From positions 496,001 through 560,000 of the forward strand of contig NZ_JADFCM010000001.1 in the NCBI RefSeq assembly GCF_015234585.1: a stretch of DNA of 64,000 nucleotides, in the 5' to 3' direction. The stretch comes from Pseudalkalibacillus hwajinpoensis. GTDB taxonomy: Bacteria > Bacillota > Bacilli > Bacillales > Guptibacillaceae. Under the pieces are notes generated by a model. That model had not been told where the DNA came from. It was given only the letters and a program-made list of their open reading frames with translations, and made no database searches. Made by a program: the position numbers and the translations under genes. Of this stretch, positions 25,582-33,152 are shown piece after piece (positions within the stretch are counted from its first letter, which is position 1; every line of letters starts with the position of its first letter).

Positions 25582-25601
25582 TTAAATAAACGTTTGTTTA
25601 A
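25582..25601. promoter_or_regulatory. 20-bp palindrome, copy B (variant)
   Basis: TTAAATAAACGTTTGTTTAA differs slightly from the copies at 6678 and 33123. It lies a few bases after the small zinc-ribbon gene and before that gene's terminator. Confidence 0.45.
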
Positions 25602-25610
25602 TATCAAAAT

Positions 25611-25652
25611 AAAAGAGTGAAGAGTCCTATGAATAGGGCGCTTCACTCTTTT
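25611..25652 (+). terminator. rho-independent terminator
   Basis: Perfect 12-bp outer stem AAAAGAGTGAAG / CTTCACTCTTTT with a smaller CCTAT/ATAGG stem inside. Confidence 0.85.
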
Positions 25653-25882
25653 AACGTAGGCCTTGATTTTTATGATAAACGGAATATGCTTGCCTGTACT
25701 TATTTAAGCTAGTTTACTGAGATATACAAAGAAAAACATGGCAGCATGTCATTATTTCTTTTACCCTTATAATGGTTCACTGCTATACTCATTAAGGAGT
25801 CCGCTGTGATAAACATTTCACTATGGTTGAAGAAGACCTTCTGGTTATAATAGAACGAGGTTTGTTTTGAAGGAGGAAAAGC

Positions 25883-26167
25883 ATGAAGCAACACGAAGAA
25901 ACGCCTAAAGATGATCCGCGATACCTCGTGGCCAATCGTGAAGCGCTTATTGGCGTTGGGCTTGTTTTAATAAATTTTATACTCTGGTATGGATTTGCCT
26001 ACGGTTTTGGTTCAAAACCAGTAGAGGAGTATAGCTATATATGGGGATTACCAGCGTGGTTTTTCTACAGCTGTCTGCTTGGAACTGGGATTGTGATTGT
26101 CCTTGTAATTTTAGCGGTTGTCTTCTTGTTTAAAGAAGTTCCGTTTGATAAGGAGGAGGACGAATGA
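25883..26167 (+). CDS. yhdT: YhdT family small membrane protein
   Basis: This 94-residue protein has two membrane helices (LIGVGLVLINFILWYGFAYG and FFYSCLLGTGIVIVLVILAV) with the motif FGSKPVEEYSYIWGLPAWFF between them, as in the YhdT/DUF997 family. It overlaps the start of panF by four bases (ATGA). The yhdT-panF pair is conserved in many bacteria, so YhdT is presumably an accessory subunit or assembly factor of the pantothenate symporter. GAAGGAGG precedes the start. Confidence 0.83.
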   Translation: MKQHEETPKDDPRYLVANREALIGVGLVLINFILWYGFAYGFGSKPVEEYSYIWGLPAWFFYSCLLGTGIVIVLVILAVVFLFKEVPFDKEEDE

Positions 26168-27630
26168 ATTGGCAAGTTGTGATTCCTCTCCTTATTTTTC
26201 TTGTTATCATTTTTCTTATTGGTTTTTATGCCTCAACACATTTGAAATCGACTTCGAACTTTTTGCAAGAGTACTTTCTAGGTAGTCGGCAACTTGGTGG
26301 ATTTATACTCGCGATGACGATGATTGCTACATATGGAAGTGCCAGTAGTTTTATCGGAGGCCCTGGTGTAGCTTACACGATGGGGCTGGGATGGGTGCTT
26401 TTATCGATGTCTCAGCTTGCCACTGGTTATTTCGTTTTATCTGTTCTTGGGAAAAAATTTGCGATTATGTCTCGGAAAATTCGGGCAGTAACGTTGATTG
26501 ATTTCCTGAAGGAACGTTACCAAAGCAAAGCGGTTGTCATTTTATCTGCGCTTAGTATCATTATTTTCTTGTTTTCCGCGATGGCTGCTCAGTGGGTCGG
26601 TGGTGCAAGGCTCATTGAATCGCTGACGGGATTGCCTTATACGGGGGCACTGTTTATTTTTGCGGTGTCTGTTCTTGTGTATGTTATTATCGGAGGATTT
26701 CGCGCGGTTGCGATCACGGATACGGTTCAGGGCATCGTGATGTTAGGTGGAACGCTTGTTATCCTAATTGGAACGGTTATAGCGGGTGGTGGCGTTGAGA
26801 GCATTGTTACTACGCTTGCGTCTGAAAATCCTGACTTAATTTCTCCTTTTGGTGCTGATCGATCTTTAACACCACTGTATGTATCGTCTTTCTGGATTCT
26901 CGTGGGCGTAGGGGTTGTTGGTTTGCCACAGGTGGCCGTTCGAGCGATGTCTTATAAAAGCTCAAAAGGCATGCATCGTGCTTTAATAATTGGAACGGTC
27001 GTAGTTGGCGTCATTATGCTCGGAATGCATCTCACTGGGGTGTTTGCACGCGCGGTGCTTCCTGGAATTGAGGTAGGAGATACGGTTATGCCGAGAATTG
27101 CCCTAGAAGTGCTACCATCCTGGCTCGCGGGAATTGTTTTGGCTGCTCCTATGGCTGCTATCATGTCGACAGTGGATTCGCTGTTGCTACTTGTTAGTTC
27201 TGCCATCGTGAAAGACGTCTACCTGAATTACGTGAAGCCTGAAGCGAGCGATCAAACGATCAAGCGAATTAGCGTAGGTGTGACAATGGTATTGGGAATA
27301 TTGGTGTTTGCAATGGCTGTTAACCCTCCGGAACTTCTCATTTGGTTAAACTTATTCTCTTTTGGAGGCCTTGAAGCTGCGTTCATCTGGCCGGTTGTTA
27401 TGGGACTTTATTGGAAGAAGGGAAATGCGAGCGGTGCGATGGCTTCCATTCTTGTTGGAGTTGGAAGCTATATTGGATTTAATACATTTATGCCAAATGC
27501 ATTTGGGATGCATACGGTTGTGCTGCCGGTACTTCTTTCGTTTCTTAGTTATGTGAGCGTGAGTTTGATGACGGGGAGGCGTCATAAGGAAGTACAGGAT
27601 GCTGTGGTACTGAAGCTGTGGAAGGCGTGA
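26164..27630 (+). CDS. panF: sodium/pantothenate symporter
   Basis: This 488-residue member of the sodium:solute symporter family has 12-13 helices. YFLGSRQLGGFILAMTMIATYGSASSF near residue 37 and the following GGPGVAYTMGLGWVLL are characteristic of PanF, and the coupling to yhdT supports that choice over proline or other SSS transporters. It imports pantothenate, the coenzyme A precursor, with sodium. A repeat copy begins 9 nt after the stop. Confidence 0.87.
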   Translation: MNWQVVIPLLIFLVIIFLIGFYASTHLKSTSNFLQEYFLGSRQLGGFILAMTMIATYGSASSFIGGPGVAYTMGLGWVLLSMSQLATGYFVLSVLGKKFAIMSRKIRAVTLIDFLKERYQSKAVVILSALSIIIFLFSAMAAQWVGGARLIESLTGLPYTGALFIFAVSVLVYVIIGGFRAVAITDTVQGIVMLGGTLVILIGTVIAGGGVESIVTTLASENPDLISPFGADRSLTPLYVSSFWILVGVGVVGLPQVAVRAMSYKSSKGMHRALIIGTVVVGVIMLGMHLTGVFARAVLPGIEVGDTVMPRIALEVLPSWLAGIVLAAPMAAIMSTVDSLLLLVSSAIVKDVYLNYVKPEASDQTIKRISVGVTMVLGILVFAMAVNPPELLIWLNLFSFGGLEAAFIWPVVMGLYWKKGNASGAMASILVGVGSYIGFNTFMPNAFGMHTVVLPVLLSFLSYVSVSLMTGRRHKEVQDAVVLKLWKA

Positions 27631-27639
27631 AGGTGTGAC

Positions 27640-27678
27640 GGTGCCTGTCACCACTCGTTATTTGTCACTTCATGTCGA
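27640..27678 (+). repeat. 39-bp palindromic repeat, copy 10
   Basis: GGTGCCTGTCACC plus ACTCG plus variable middle plus ATGTCGA, just after panF and upstream of the toxin promoter region. Confidence 0.85.
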
Positions 27679-27754
27679 GCTAAACTAAACTCGACTAATG
27701 ACCTATCCTTTTTAATCAGATGTCTATGATAAAATGAATAGTATCAGCTGCAAA

Positions 27755-27905
27755 GCAGGGTGGGCGGCGGTACCCCGTTTATGAAAGGGGGTGCTGCCTA
27801 TAATGATGAGCACATACGAGGCGCTTGTATTGATGATCAGTTTTGCTTCTCTCGTGGTCACGATTATTACTGTTTCCAGTAATAAAAAGAAGTAACCCAC
27901 CCTGC
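27755..27905 (+). promoter_or_regulatory. toxin mRNA control structures: 5'/3' clamp and Shine-Dalgarno-hiding hairpin
   Basis: GCAGGGTGGG at 27755-27764 is perfectly complementary to CCCACCCTGC at 27896-27905 just after the toxin stop codon, so the mRNA ends can pair. Within this, GGCGGTACCCC (27766-27776) pairs over 11 positions (two G-U) with GGGGTGCTGCC (27788-27798), hiding the GGGGG ribosome binding site in the stem. Both devices keep full-length type I toxin mRNAs silent. A TATGAT at 27725-27730 could be the -10 box; no good -35 was found. Confidence 0.75.
27803..27895 (+). CDS. holin-like type I toxin peptide, 30 residues
   Basis: The peptide starts MMSTYEALVLMISFASLVVT and ends with a basic NKKK tail: a short N-terminal polar stretch, one membrane helix and a Lys cluster. 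This is the layout of the putative holin-like toxin family (Fst/TxpA-type membrane toxins) that depolarise or disturb the cell membrane when expressed. ATG codons at 27803 and 27806 are both possible. The ribosome binding site is unusually far away and is hidden in a hairpin. An antisense RNA gene overlaps its 3' end. Toxicity is inferred from the family. Confidence 0.8.
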   Translation: MMSTYEALVLMISFASLVVTIITVSSNKKK

Positions 27906-27936
27906 CCCGGCCAAGGATTAAGGTGAGTTACTTTTT
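27891..27936. terminator. shared bidirectional terminator of toxin and antitoxin RNAs
   Basis: AGTAACCCACC pairs with GGTGAGTTACT (one mismatch), with TTTTT following on the plus strand and a T-rich stretch on the minus strand. Confidence 0.65.
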
Positions 27937-27977
27937 GCCTTTTGAGCCGCCGCTCGTCATGCGGAGCAGCTGTATGG

Positions 27978-28010
27978 ACGCTGGTGCGAAAGCACCGGCG
28001 TTCTTTTTTT
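27978..28010 (+). terminator. second rho-independent terminator behind the toxin gene
   Basis: Stem ACGCTGGTGC / GCACCGGCGT with a GAAA-type loop and a run of T up to 28010. It lies within the predicted antisense RNA region. Confidence 0.75.
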
Positions 28011-28032
28011 ATACTTTATGTTATCTAGCTCT

Positions 28033-28061
28033 ATTATATGCAATGAAGGGTGCTGTGGCAA
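28033..28061 (-). promoter_or_regulatory. antitoxin RNA promoter
   Basis: On the minus strand TTGCCA (28061-28056), a 17-nt spacer and a perfect TATAAT (28038-28033). One mismatch from the sigma-A consensus. Confidence 0.7.
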
Positions 28062-28078
28062 GAGGGTGATGGTATGAT

Positions 28079-28117
28079 GTTGCCTGTCACCACCCGTTTT
28101 TTGGTGGATAATGTCGA
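28079..28117 (+). repeat. 39-bp palindromic repeat, copy 11
   Basis: GTTGCCTGTCACC plus ACCCG plus variable middle plus ATGTCGA. With copy 10 it brackets the toxin-antitoxin locus in direct orientation. Confidence 0.8.
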
Positions 28118-28260
28118 ATGCATACCATGTCATTTGGGGCAATATCTTGCCTGAATAGACGAAGTATATATAATAACCAGCTAATACCTTACGTTTTGTA
28201 TAATGTGCGATGGCATTCGCTTTGCTATAGTGAATAAAAAGCCGAAAAGGATGAGTGTGA

Positions 28261-29499
28261 ATGGGGATTAACCGAAGTCGTTTACAGAGTCATCTTGAAG
28301 AACTCGCTAAGATTGGAAAGATTGGGGAAACAGGAGTCTGTCGTCTTGCTCACTCGAAAGAAGATCGGGAAGCTGTGGAAGTTGTAAAGGGATGGATGGA
28401 AGAGTCTGGACTAACTGCTCGAATTGATGGTTTTGGGAATTTAATTGGCAGAATAGAAGGCTCAGAAAAAGATAAGGCAATCCTCATGCTTGGCTCTCAC
28501 ATCGATTCTCAACCTTATGGCGGTCGCTTTGACGGCACGGCTGGAGCTCTTGGAGCGATTGAAGTTGTACATACGATGAAGGACAACGGCGTATTACCAA
28601 AGCGAACGATCGAAGTGGTTTGTTTCTCTGATGAAGAGGGTTCACGTTTTAATAAAGGTGTTTTCGGAGTTCGGGCTCTTGCTGGCCTTTTAGAAGATGG
28701 TGAACTCGAGCGAAAAGATAAGAAAGGGATGACACGAAAAGAAGCACTGAAAGAATTCGGTGTCGAGCCTGATCTTTCACAAAGCCCGGTATACAAGAAA
28801 GGCGATATTGAAGCGTTTCTCGAGCTTCATATTGAACAGGGACCGGTTCTGGAATCTAAAGACAAACCTGTAGGAATTGTTTCGGGAATTTCAGGTCCTA
28901 TCTGGTTAACCGTTACACTTGAAGGATTCGCTGGACATGCAGGTTCTGTTCCGATGCCGTTACGAAAAGATGCGATGGTTGGAGCCAGTGAGATCATTAC
29001 GAAATTTGATCAGTTAATAAAAGAAGAGGGGAAAGAAACAACGGTTGGGACTGTGGGAAGTGTGCAGGTATTTCCGAATTCACGTAACATCATTCCTGAA
29101 AAAGTTGAATTTACAATGGATTTGCGTGACATCGACCTGGAGCACCGTACGATGCTTGAGAAAAAGCTTTACACGATCATTGAAGAAGCCGCCACGACTT
29201 ACAAACTTATCTATACGATCACCGAAGATACAAGAAGTGAGCCGCGCTATTGTGCTGACTGGATTAAAGAAATCATGAGTGAAGAGGATAAAGCGCTCGG
29301 TTTCGAATCCCCTGTTTTAATGAGCGGACCATTCCATGATGCTCTGTTTATGTCGTATATCAGTGATTATGGGATGATTTTTGTTCGATGTGAAAAGGGG
29401 ATTAGCCATAACCCGCTTGAGTTTGCGGAAATGGATGATATTGAGAAAGGAGTGCAATTGCTTTATCAAACAGCAGTGCGGATTGCGCAGAAGGAGTAA
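28261..29499 (+). CDS. M20 family amidohydrolase (allantoate / N-carbamoyl-amino-acid hydrolase type)
   Basis: This 412-residue protein is a Zn-dependent amidase of the M20 family, allantoate amidohydrolase / N-carbamoyl-L-amino acid hydrolase branch. GSHIDSQPYGGRFDG near residue 80 carries the first metal-binding His and the bridging Asp, FSDEEGSRFNKGVFG near 122 the Glu pair, ELHIEQGPVLE near 193 another His, and GISHNPLEFAE near 381 the last His. The lid-domain segment GFAGHAGSVPMPLRKDA is typical. No other purine or hydantoin genes are adjacent, so allantoate and N-carbamoyl amino acids are equally possible substrates. Confidence 0.85.
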   Translation: MGINRSRLQSHLEELAKIGKIGETGVCRLAHSKEDREAVEVVKGWMEESGLTARIDGFGNLIGRIEGSEKDKAILMLGSHIDSQPYGGRFDGTAGALGAIEVVHTMKDNGVLPKRTIEVVCFSDEEGSRFNKGVFGVRALAGLLEDGELERKDKKGMTRKEALKEFGVEPDLSQSPVYKKGDIEAFLELHIEQGPVLESKDKPVGIVSGISGPIWLTVTLEGFAGHAGSVPMPLRKDAMVGASEIITKFDQLIKEEGKETTVGTVGSVQVFPNSRNIIPEKVEFTMDLRDIDLEHRTMLEKKLYTIIEEAATTYKLIYTITEDTRSEPRYCADWIKEIMSEEDKALGFESPVLMSGPFHDALFMSYISDYGMIFVRCEKGISHNPLEFAEMDDIEKGVQLLYQTAVRIAQKE

Positions 29500-29572
29500 A
29501 ATTCGCAGATAATGAAGTTGTTTCATGAAGGAGTTTCACATTTTCAACTTTTTTGGTCACCGTAGTAAATAG

Positions 29573-29609
29573 AAAAGTCGGTATGCTTTCATTGGCATGC
29601 CGACTTTTT
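29573..29609. terminator. bidirectional rho-independent terminator
   Basis: A 14-bp stem AAAAGTCGGTATGC / GCATGCCGACTTTT between converging genes. Confidence 0.9.
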
Positions 29610-29635
29610 CTGTAAATCTATAAAAAATGAGAAGA

Positions 29636-30067
29636 TTAATGATCACTTAGCTTTTCAAAAATGATAATCGCTTGCTTAATTTCTTGAGGAATCGCTTTTG
29701 CATGACCGGTTGTTGAGTCAAAATTCACCTGGATGACCTCTGCTTTTACAAGAGTTTCCTCATTTCTTGTTATAGTGTGATCAAGTTGAAAACTACTCTG
29801 ACCTATTTTAGTAATTCGGCAGTACACATCAAGGAGATCATCCAATTTTGCTGGTTTGATGAATTCAATCGTTATTTTCCTTAACACCGGATCAAACAAC
29901 TGATCTTCAGCTAGTTTCTGTAATCGATCACCTAAGACGTGTCGGAAATACTCAGTTGTAGCAATGTCGATATAAGTAGAATAGTGGGCATTGAATACAA
30001 TTTTTTGACCGTCGATTTCGGAGTAACGAACGCGGATGGGAAAAGAAAAGTGATAGTTATGTAACAT
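29636..30067 (-). CDS. acyl-CoA thioesterase, 4HBT hotdog family
   Basis: This 143-residue hotdog-fold protein has the YbgC/FadM-type signature near its start: IRVRYSEIDGQKIVFNAHYSTYIDI, where the Asp in SEIDG is the catalytic acid of the 4-hydroxybenzoyl-CoA thioesterase group. It would hydrolyse an acyl- or aryl-CoA in the cytoplasm. GAGGT lies before the ATG. It is monocistronic, and the acyl chain preference cannot be read from sequence. Confidence 0.82.
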   Translation of the reverse strand: MLHNYHFSFPIRVRYSEIDGQKIVFNAHYSTYIDIATTEYFRHVLGDRLQKLAEDQLFDPVLRKITIEFIKPAKLDDLLDVYCRITKIGQSSFQLDHTITRNEETLVKAEVIQVNFDSTTGHAKAIPQEIKQAIIIFEKLSDH

Positions 30068-30228
30068 GGTTTACCTCAACTTTCGATTTTCTTTATTTTA
30101 TCACAATATTCCGTTATTATTTTGCGTATCGCTTCGAAATTTCCCGGGTAATGTCTCTATGTGGAAGAGGAATTTCGTTTTTATTCGTGAAACATGTAGG
30201 ATAGAGACAATTTGAGTTAAGGAGTGGA

Positions 30229-31194
30229 ATGTGGATGAAACCCAAAGTGTATATTACGAGGAAGTTGCCAGATGAAATTGTGAAGCCTATTCGTGAAACA
30301 TGTGAAGTAAGGATGTGGGACAAGGAAAAAGAACCAGTGCCGCACGCTGTCTTAGAAGAAGAAATTAAGCGTGTGGACGGGCTTTTTTGTATGTTAACTG
30401 AACAAGTAGATCACTCACTTCTAAAAAAAGCCAACAACCTGAAAGTAGTAGCCAATATGGCTGTAGGTTATAACAACATTGATATTGAAGCAGCTAAAGA
30501 ATGCGGGATTGTTGTGACGAATACTCCGGGGGTTCTGACGGAAACAACAGCCGACTTAACCTTTGCTTTACTAATGGCTACCGCACGCCGAATTCCTGAA
30601 GCATCCAATTATTTGCGTGAAGGAAACTGGGAAGCCTGGTCACCTATGCAGCTAACAGGGCAGGATATCTATGGGGCGACATTAGGGATTATAGGCATGG
30701 GGAGAATTGGGGAAGCTGTGGCGAAAAGAGCTAGAGGATTTGATATGAATGTGGTTTATCACAACCGTCGTCGGAATCAGGAAGCAGAAAGTAGATTAGA
30801 TCTTCAGTTTAAAGAGTTTGAAGAGCTTTTAAAGGAGTCTGATTTTGTATGTGTTTTGACCCCATTAACGCCTGAAACTGAGAATTTAATTGGGGTAGAG
30901 CAGCTTGAAACGATGAAGAGGAGCGCTGTTTTAATCAACACAGCAAGAGGAGGAATTGTAAATGAAGATGCTCTTTATGAAGCCCTAACGAATGGTGTTA
31001 TATGGGCTGCGGGTTTAGATGTTTTTAAGGAAGAGCCAGTACCGCTTGATCATCCCTTGCTTCGTCTTTCAAACGTCGTTACCCTTCCTCATATAGGGAG
31101 TGCAAGTGTAAAAACAAGGTTGAGAATGGCAGAAGTCGCTGCTATGAACTTATTGAAAGTACTTGAAGGAGAAGAGGCGCCAAATAAGGTGTAG
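30229..31194 (+). CDS. D-isomer specific 2-hydroxyacid dehydrogenase (glyoxylate/hydroxypyruvate reductase type)
   Basis: This protein of about 320 residues is an NAD(P)-dependent D-2-hydroxyacid dehydrogenase. LGIIGMGRIGEAVAKRARGF near 151 is the cofactor loop, INTARGGIVNEDAL near 236 supplies the catalytic Arg, DVFKEEPVPLDHPLL near 264 the Glu, and LPHIGSASVKTR near 286 the catalytic His. The pattern fits GhrB/glycerate dehydrogenase-type enzymes that reduce glyoxylate, hydroxypyruvate or 2-ketogluconate. The second ATG at 30235 (MKPKVYITRKLPDE) is an equally good start: it matches the usual family N terminus and is better spaced from AAGGAG. Confidence 0.85.
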   Translation: MWMKPKVYITRKLPDEIVKPIRETCEVRMWDKEKEPVPHAVLEEEIKRVDGLFCMLTEQVDHSLLKKANNLKVVANMAVGYNNIDIEAAKECGIVVTNTPGVLTETTADLTFALLMATARRIPEASNYLREGNWEAWSPMQLTGQDIYGATLGIIGMGRIGEAVAKRARGFDMNVVYHNRRRNQEAESRLDLQFKEFEELLKESDFVCVLTPLTPETENLIGVEQLETMKRSAVLINTARGGIVNEDALYEALTNGVIWAAGLDVFKEEPVPLDHPLLRLSNVVTLPHIGSASVKTRLRMAEVAAMNLLKVLEGEEAPNKV

Positions 31195-31201
31195 AGGCAA
31201 T

Positions 31202-31240
31202 GGTGCCTGTCACCACCCGATACCACCGGATTGGTGCCGA
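31202..31240 (+). repeat. 39-bp palindromic repeat, copy 12
   Basis: GGTGCCTGTCACC plus ACCCGA plus variable middle plus GTGCCGA (end drifted by one base), 7 nt after a stop and directly abutting a terminator stem. Confidence 0.83.
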
Positions 31241-31288
31241 ATGCCATATAAAAGAACAGGCACAATGGCCTGTTCTTTTATATGGCAT
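31241..31288. terminator. long bidirectional hairpin terminator
   Basis: A 20-bp stem (31241-31260 with 31269-31288) between converging genes; it begins at the base following the repeat. Confidence 0.87.
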
Positions 31289-31292
31289 AAAG

Positions 31293-32246
31293 TTAGTTGA
31301 TTTCCATCACATTCTTAAAGTCTTCAATTGTATTATAAGGTCTCACGGAATTTCGGTGAATCTGTAGCGTGTCATCTCCGGGCTGAACGTAGCCAGCTTG
31401 TACAGTAAAAGCAAAGTCGATTCCAGCAACATCCATTGCTTCCATCGTCTGTTCATCGTAAGCCCCATAAGGATAAGCAAGTGCGTTTGTATCACCAATT
31501 AATTCAATGCTTGTTTCTACATCTTCTTGAATTTCAGGAAGAGATTTTGAGATTAGATAAGGTGTGCCGTTATCCAAATTGTGAAAACTGTTGGTATGGC
31601 TTGCATATTCGAAGACGTCGCTTGCTGCTTCAATTTCTTGATGACTGAGATATTGATTTGTATCAGTATTATATGGAACGGTTTTGTCTTTATTTCGATT
31701 CGTAATCAAAAATTCAACAGCGTGAAAATCATATTTCTTCAATACCGGATAAGCTTCTATGTAATTATTCTTATGACCATCGTCAAACGTAAGTAAAACA
31801 CTTTTTTCAGGGACAGGTATTTCGCTAGTTATATATTTTTCGAATTCCTCAAGCGTTAACGTAAAAAAACCATTTTCATGCAAAACATTCATTTGTTGCT
31901 TAAAGTCTTCAAGTAAAACAATGGTGCTTGATAGATTACCATCATCGCCATAGTGTCTCTCTTTCAAATTTTCTTTTGAGATTATATTATGATAGGTTAA
32001 CACAGGTATATGAGGAGCAGCTCCTCTTTCAGCAGCTTCTTCTAGTTTTTGAATTCTAAGTTCTTGCTCATTAATTTTTTCTTCTTCATGATCTTCTTGA
32101 TGAGAAGCTTCAGCTGTAGAACTGCTTTCATTAGTAGATAATGTAACTTGATCTAGATCAATAGTGCCCATGTCGCCCCATCCAAACCCTACTAAACTCC
32201 CGATTATAGCTAGTAAAACAAAGCTAAATAAGTAAATTTTTTTCAT
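31293..32246 (-). CDS. secreted or membrane-anchored polysaccharide deacetylase
   Basis: This 317-residue protein starts with a hydrophobic segment (KKIYLFSFVLLAIIGSLVGFGWG), then an acidic, coiled linker of about 50 residues, then a NodB-type deacetylase domain. VLTYHNIIS near 81 and LLTFDDGHKNNYIEAYPVL near 149 carry the catalytic region, SHTNSFHNL near 215 the metal ligands, and LAYPYGAYDEQTMEAM near 256 the last motif. The arrangement resembles PgaB/IcaB-type wall or poly-N-acetylglucosamine deacetylases. It acts outside the membrane. Monocistronic. Confidence 0.82.
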   Translation of the reverse strand: MKKIYLFSFVLLAIIGSLVGFGWGDMGTIDLDQVTLSTNESSSTAEASHQEDHEEEKINEQELRIQKLEEAAERGAAPHIPVLTYHNIISKENLKERHYGDDGNLSSTIVLLEDFKQQMNVLHENGFFTLTLEEFEKYITSEIPVPEKSVLLTFDDGHKNNYIEAYPVLKKYDFHAVEFLITNRNKDKTVPYNTDTNQYLSHQEIEAASDVFEYASHTNSFHNLDNGTPYLISKSLPEIQEDVETSIELIGDTNALAYPYGAYDEQTMEAMDVAGIDFAFTVQAGYVQPGDDTLQIHRNSVRPYNTIEDFKNVMEIN

Positions 32247-32318
32247 TTATATCCCCCTTTTTGCCCGATACTTCCCTATACTACCATTAATTTGGTTTAA
32301 TTTGGTATTAAAATTGCG

Positions 32319-32347
32319 AGTGCCTGTCACTCCCCGAATCCTGTCGA
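32319..32347 (+). repeat. palindromic repeat, copy 13 (short form)
   Basis: AGTGCCTGTCACT plus CCCCGA, followed after only four bases by TGTCGA, so the unit is 29 bp instead of 39. It is the copy closest to the transposase gene. Confidence 0.75.
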
Positions 32348-32424
32348 TAAAATTTGATTGACGAGTAAGAGGGGGAAGATTATTCTTGGAGAAAGAGAAG
32401 ATTACTGACAAGGGAGGAAGAAAA

Positions 32425-32490
32425 ATGACGAAGCTACTTTGTTACAGGAATCTATTAAATCCACATGCAACAACACTAATGATATGGTGA
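32425..32490 (+). CDS. possible leader peptide overlapping the transposase start
   Basis: A 21-codon frame (MTKLLCYRNLLNPHATTLMI plus one residue) has a strong AGGGAGGAAG ribosome binding site, better than anything before the transposase ATG. Its TGA at 32488-32490 overlaps the transposase start at 32484. Ribosomes finishing it could restart on the transposase, so expression may depend on coupling. It could be an accident. Confidence 0.4.
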   Translation: MTKLLCYRNLLNPHATTLMIW

Positions 32491-33080
32491 GAAAACCACG
32501 AGTTTGGCTACCGAATCATTTCTATCACATCGTGAGTCGAGGAAATCGTAAAGAACTTTTGTTCTACGATAACAGAGATTATCGAACGTTTTTGTCTATC
32601 CTCGATCAAGTCTTCGAAACACACCCGTTTGAGTTAGCTTCTTATTGTTTAATGAACAACCACTATCATCTTCAACTTCGCTCCAAAGAACATTCCATTT
32701 CAAAGATCATGTCACTCATTAACAAACGATACGCGACTTATTTCAATGGAAGATATGAGTTAACTGGCCACGTTTTTGAAAAACGCTATTTTGATGAACC
32801 GTTAAATAGCTCATCAAACATGCTTGAAGTTAGCCGTTATATTCATTTGAATCCCGTAAAAGCAAACCTTGTCTCAGACCCAGAAGATTATCCATGGTCG
32901 AGCTATCACTACTACCGTTTACGTAATAAACCTAATAAACCCTACCTTTATTTACTTCCGTTAATTGAAGGCTATCCTGGGACTATCCATCAAAAGAAAA
33001 AGCAGTACTGTAAGTTCGTGATGGCACGAAGAGATGTTATTGTGCAATCCCTTTTATCACAGAAGGAAGGTTTAAGCTAA
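32484..33080 (+). CDS. REP-associated tyrosine transposase (RAYT, Y1_Tnp domain)
   Basis: This 198-residue HUH-type single-strand endonuclease belongs to the Y1 transposase family of domesticated IS200-like proteins. NHYHLQLRS near residue 59 gives the HUH motif (His60, His62), and INKRYATYFNGRYELTGHVFE near 79 the catalytic Tyr region (Tyr83 or Tyr86), followed by YIHLNPVKANL and PWSSYHYY, typical of RAYTs. Such proteins nick short palindromic REP repeats; fifteen such repeats occur in this window, one just upstream. ATG 32484 is chosen because the protein then begins VRKPRVWLPNHFYHIVSRGN as relatives do. Its own ribosome binding site is poor. Confidence 0.88.
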   Translation: MVRKPRVWLPNHFYHIVSRGNRKELLFYDNRDYRTFLSILDQVFETHPFELASYCLMNNHYHLQLRSKEHSISKIMSLINKRYATYFNGRYELTGHVFEKRYFDEPLNSSSNMLEVSRYIHLNPVKANLVSDPEDYPWSSYHYYRLRNKPNKPYLYLLPLIEGYPGTIHQKKKQYCKFVMARRDVIVQSLLSQKEGLS

Positions 33081-33087
33081 TTTCAAA

Positions 33088-33116
33088 ATAAAAAAGATGC
33101 CGATTTTATCCGGCAC
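33088..33116 (-). terminator. rho-independent terminator of the leftward gene
   Basis: Small stem GTGCCGG...ATCGGCAT followed on the minus strand by a T run; it closes the gene at 33153-33629 and may also act for the transposase gene. Confidence 0.65.
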
Positions 33117-33122
33117 CTCCCC

Positions 33123-33142
33123 TTAATCAAACGTTTGTTTAA
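33123..33142. promoter_or_regulatory. 20-bp palindrome, copy C
   Basis: TTAATCAAACGTTTGTTTAA is the exact reverse complement of copy A at 6678. It lies just past the 3' end of the leftward gene rather than in a promoter. Confidence 0.5.
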
Positions 33143-33152
33143 TCTTCTATTT

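Larger units (their letters stand above)
25576..25882. other. intergenic region before yhdT-panF
   Basis: About 307 bases. It contains palindrome copy B and the terminator of the small zinc-ribbon gene. The rest must include the yhdT-panF promoter; a TATAAT occurs at 25846-25851 but no good -35 box matches it. No other gene was seen. Confidence 0.5.
27885..28026 (-). ncRNA. predicted antisense antitoxin RNA
   Basis: A near-consensus promoter at 28033-28061 reads leftward and would start an RNA near 28026. It would run through the region downstream of the toxin and into the toxin 3' end, stopping at the shared hairpin near 27891-27934 followed by a T-rich stretch on the minus strand. About 50 or more bases would pair with the toxin mRNA tail, including the segment used in the 5'/3' clamp. 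The ends are estimates. Confidence 0.6.
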
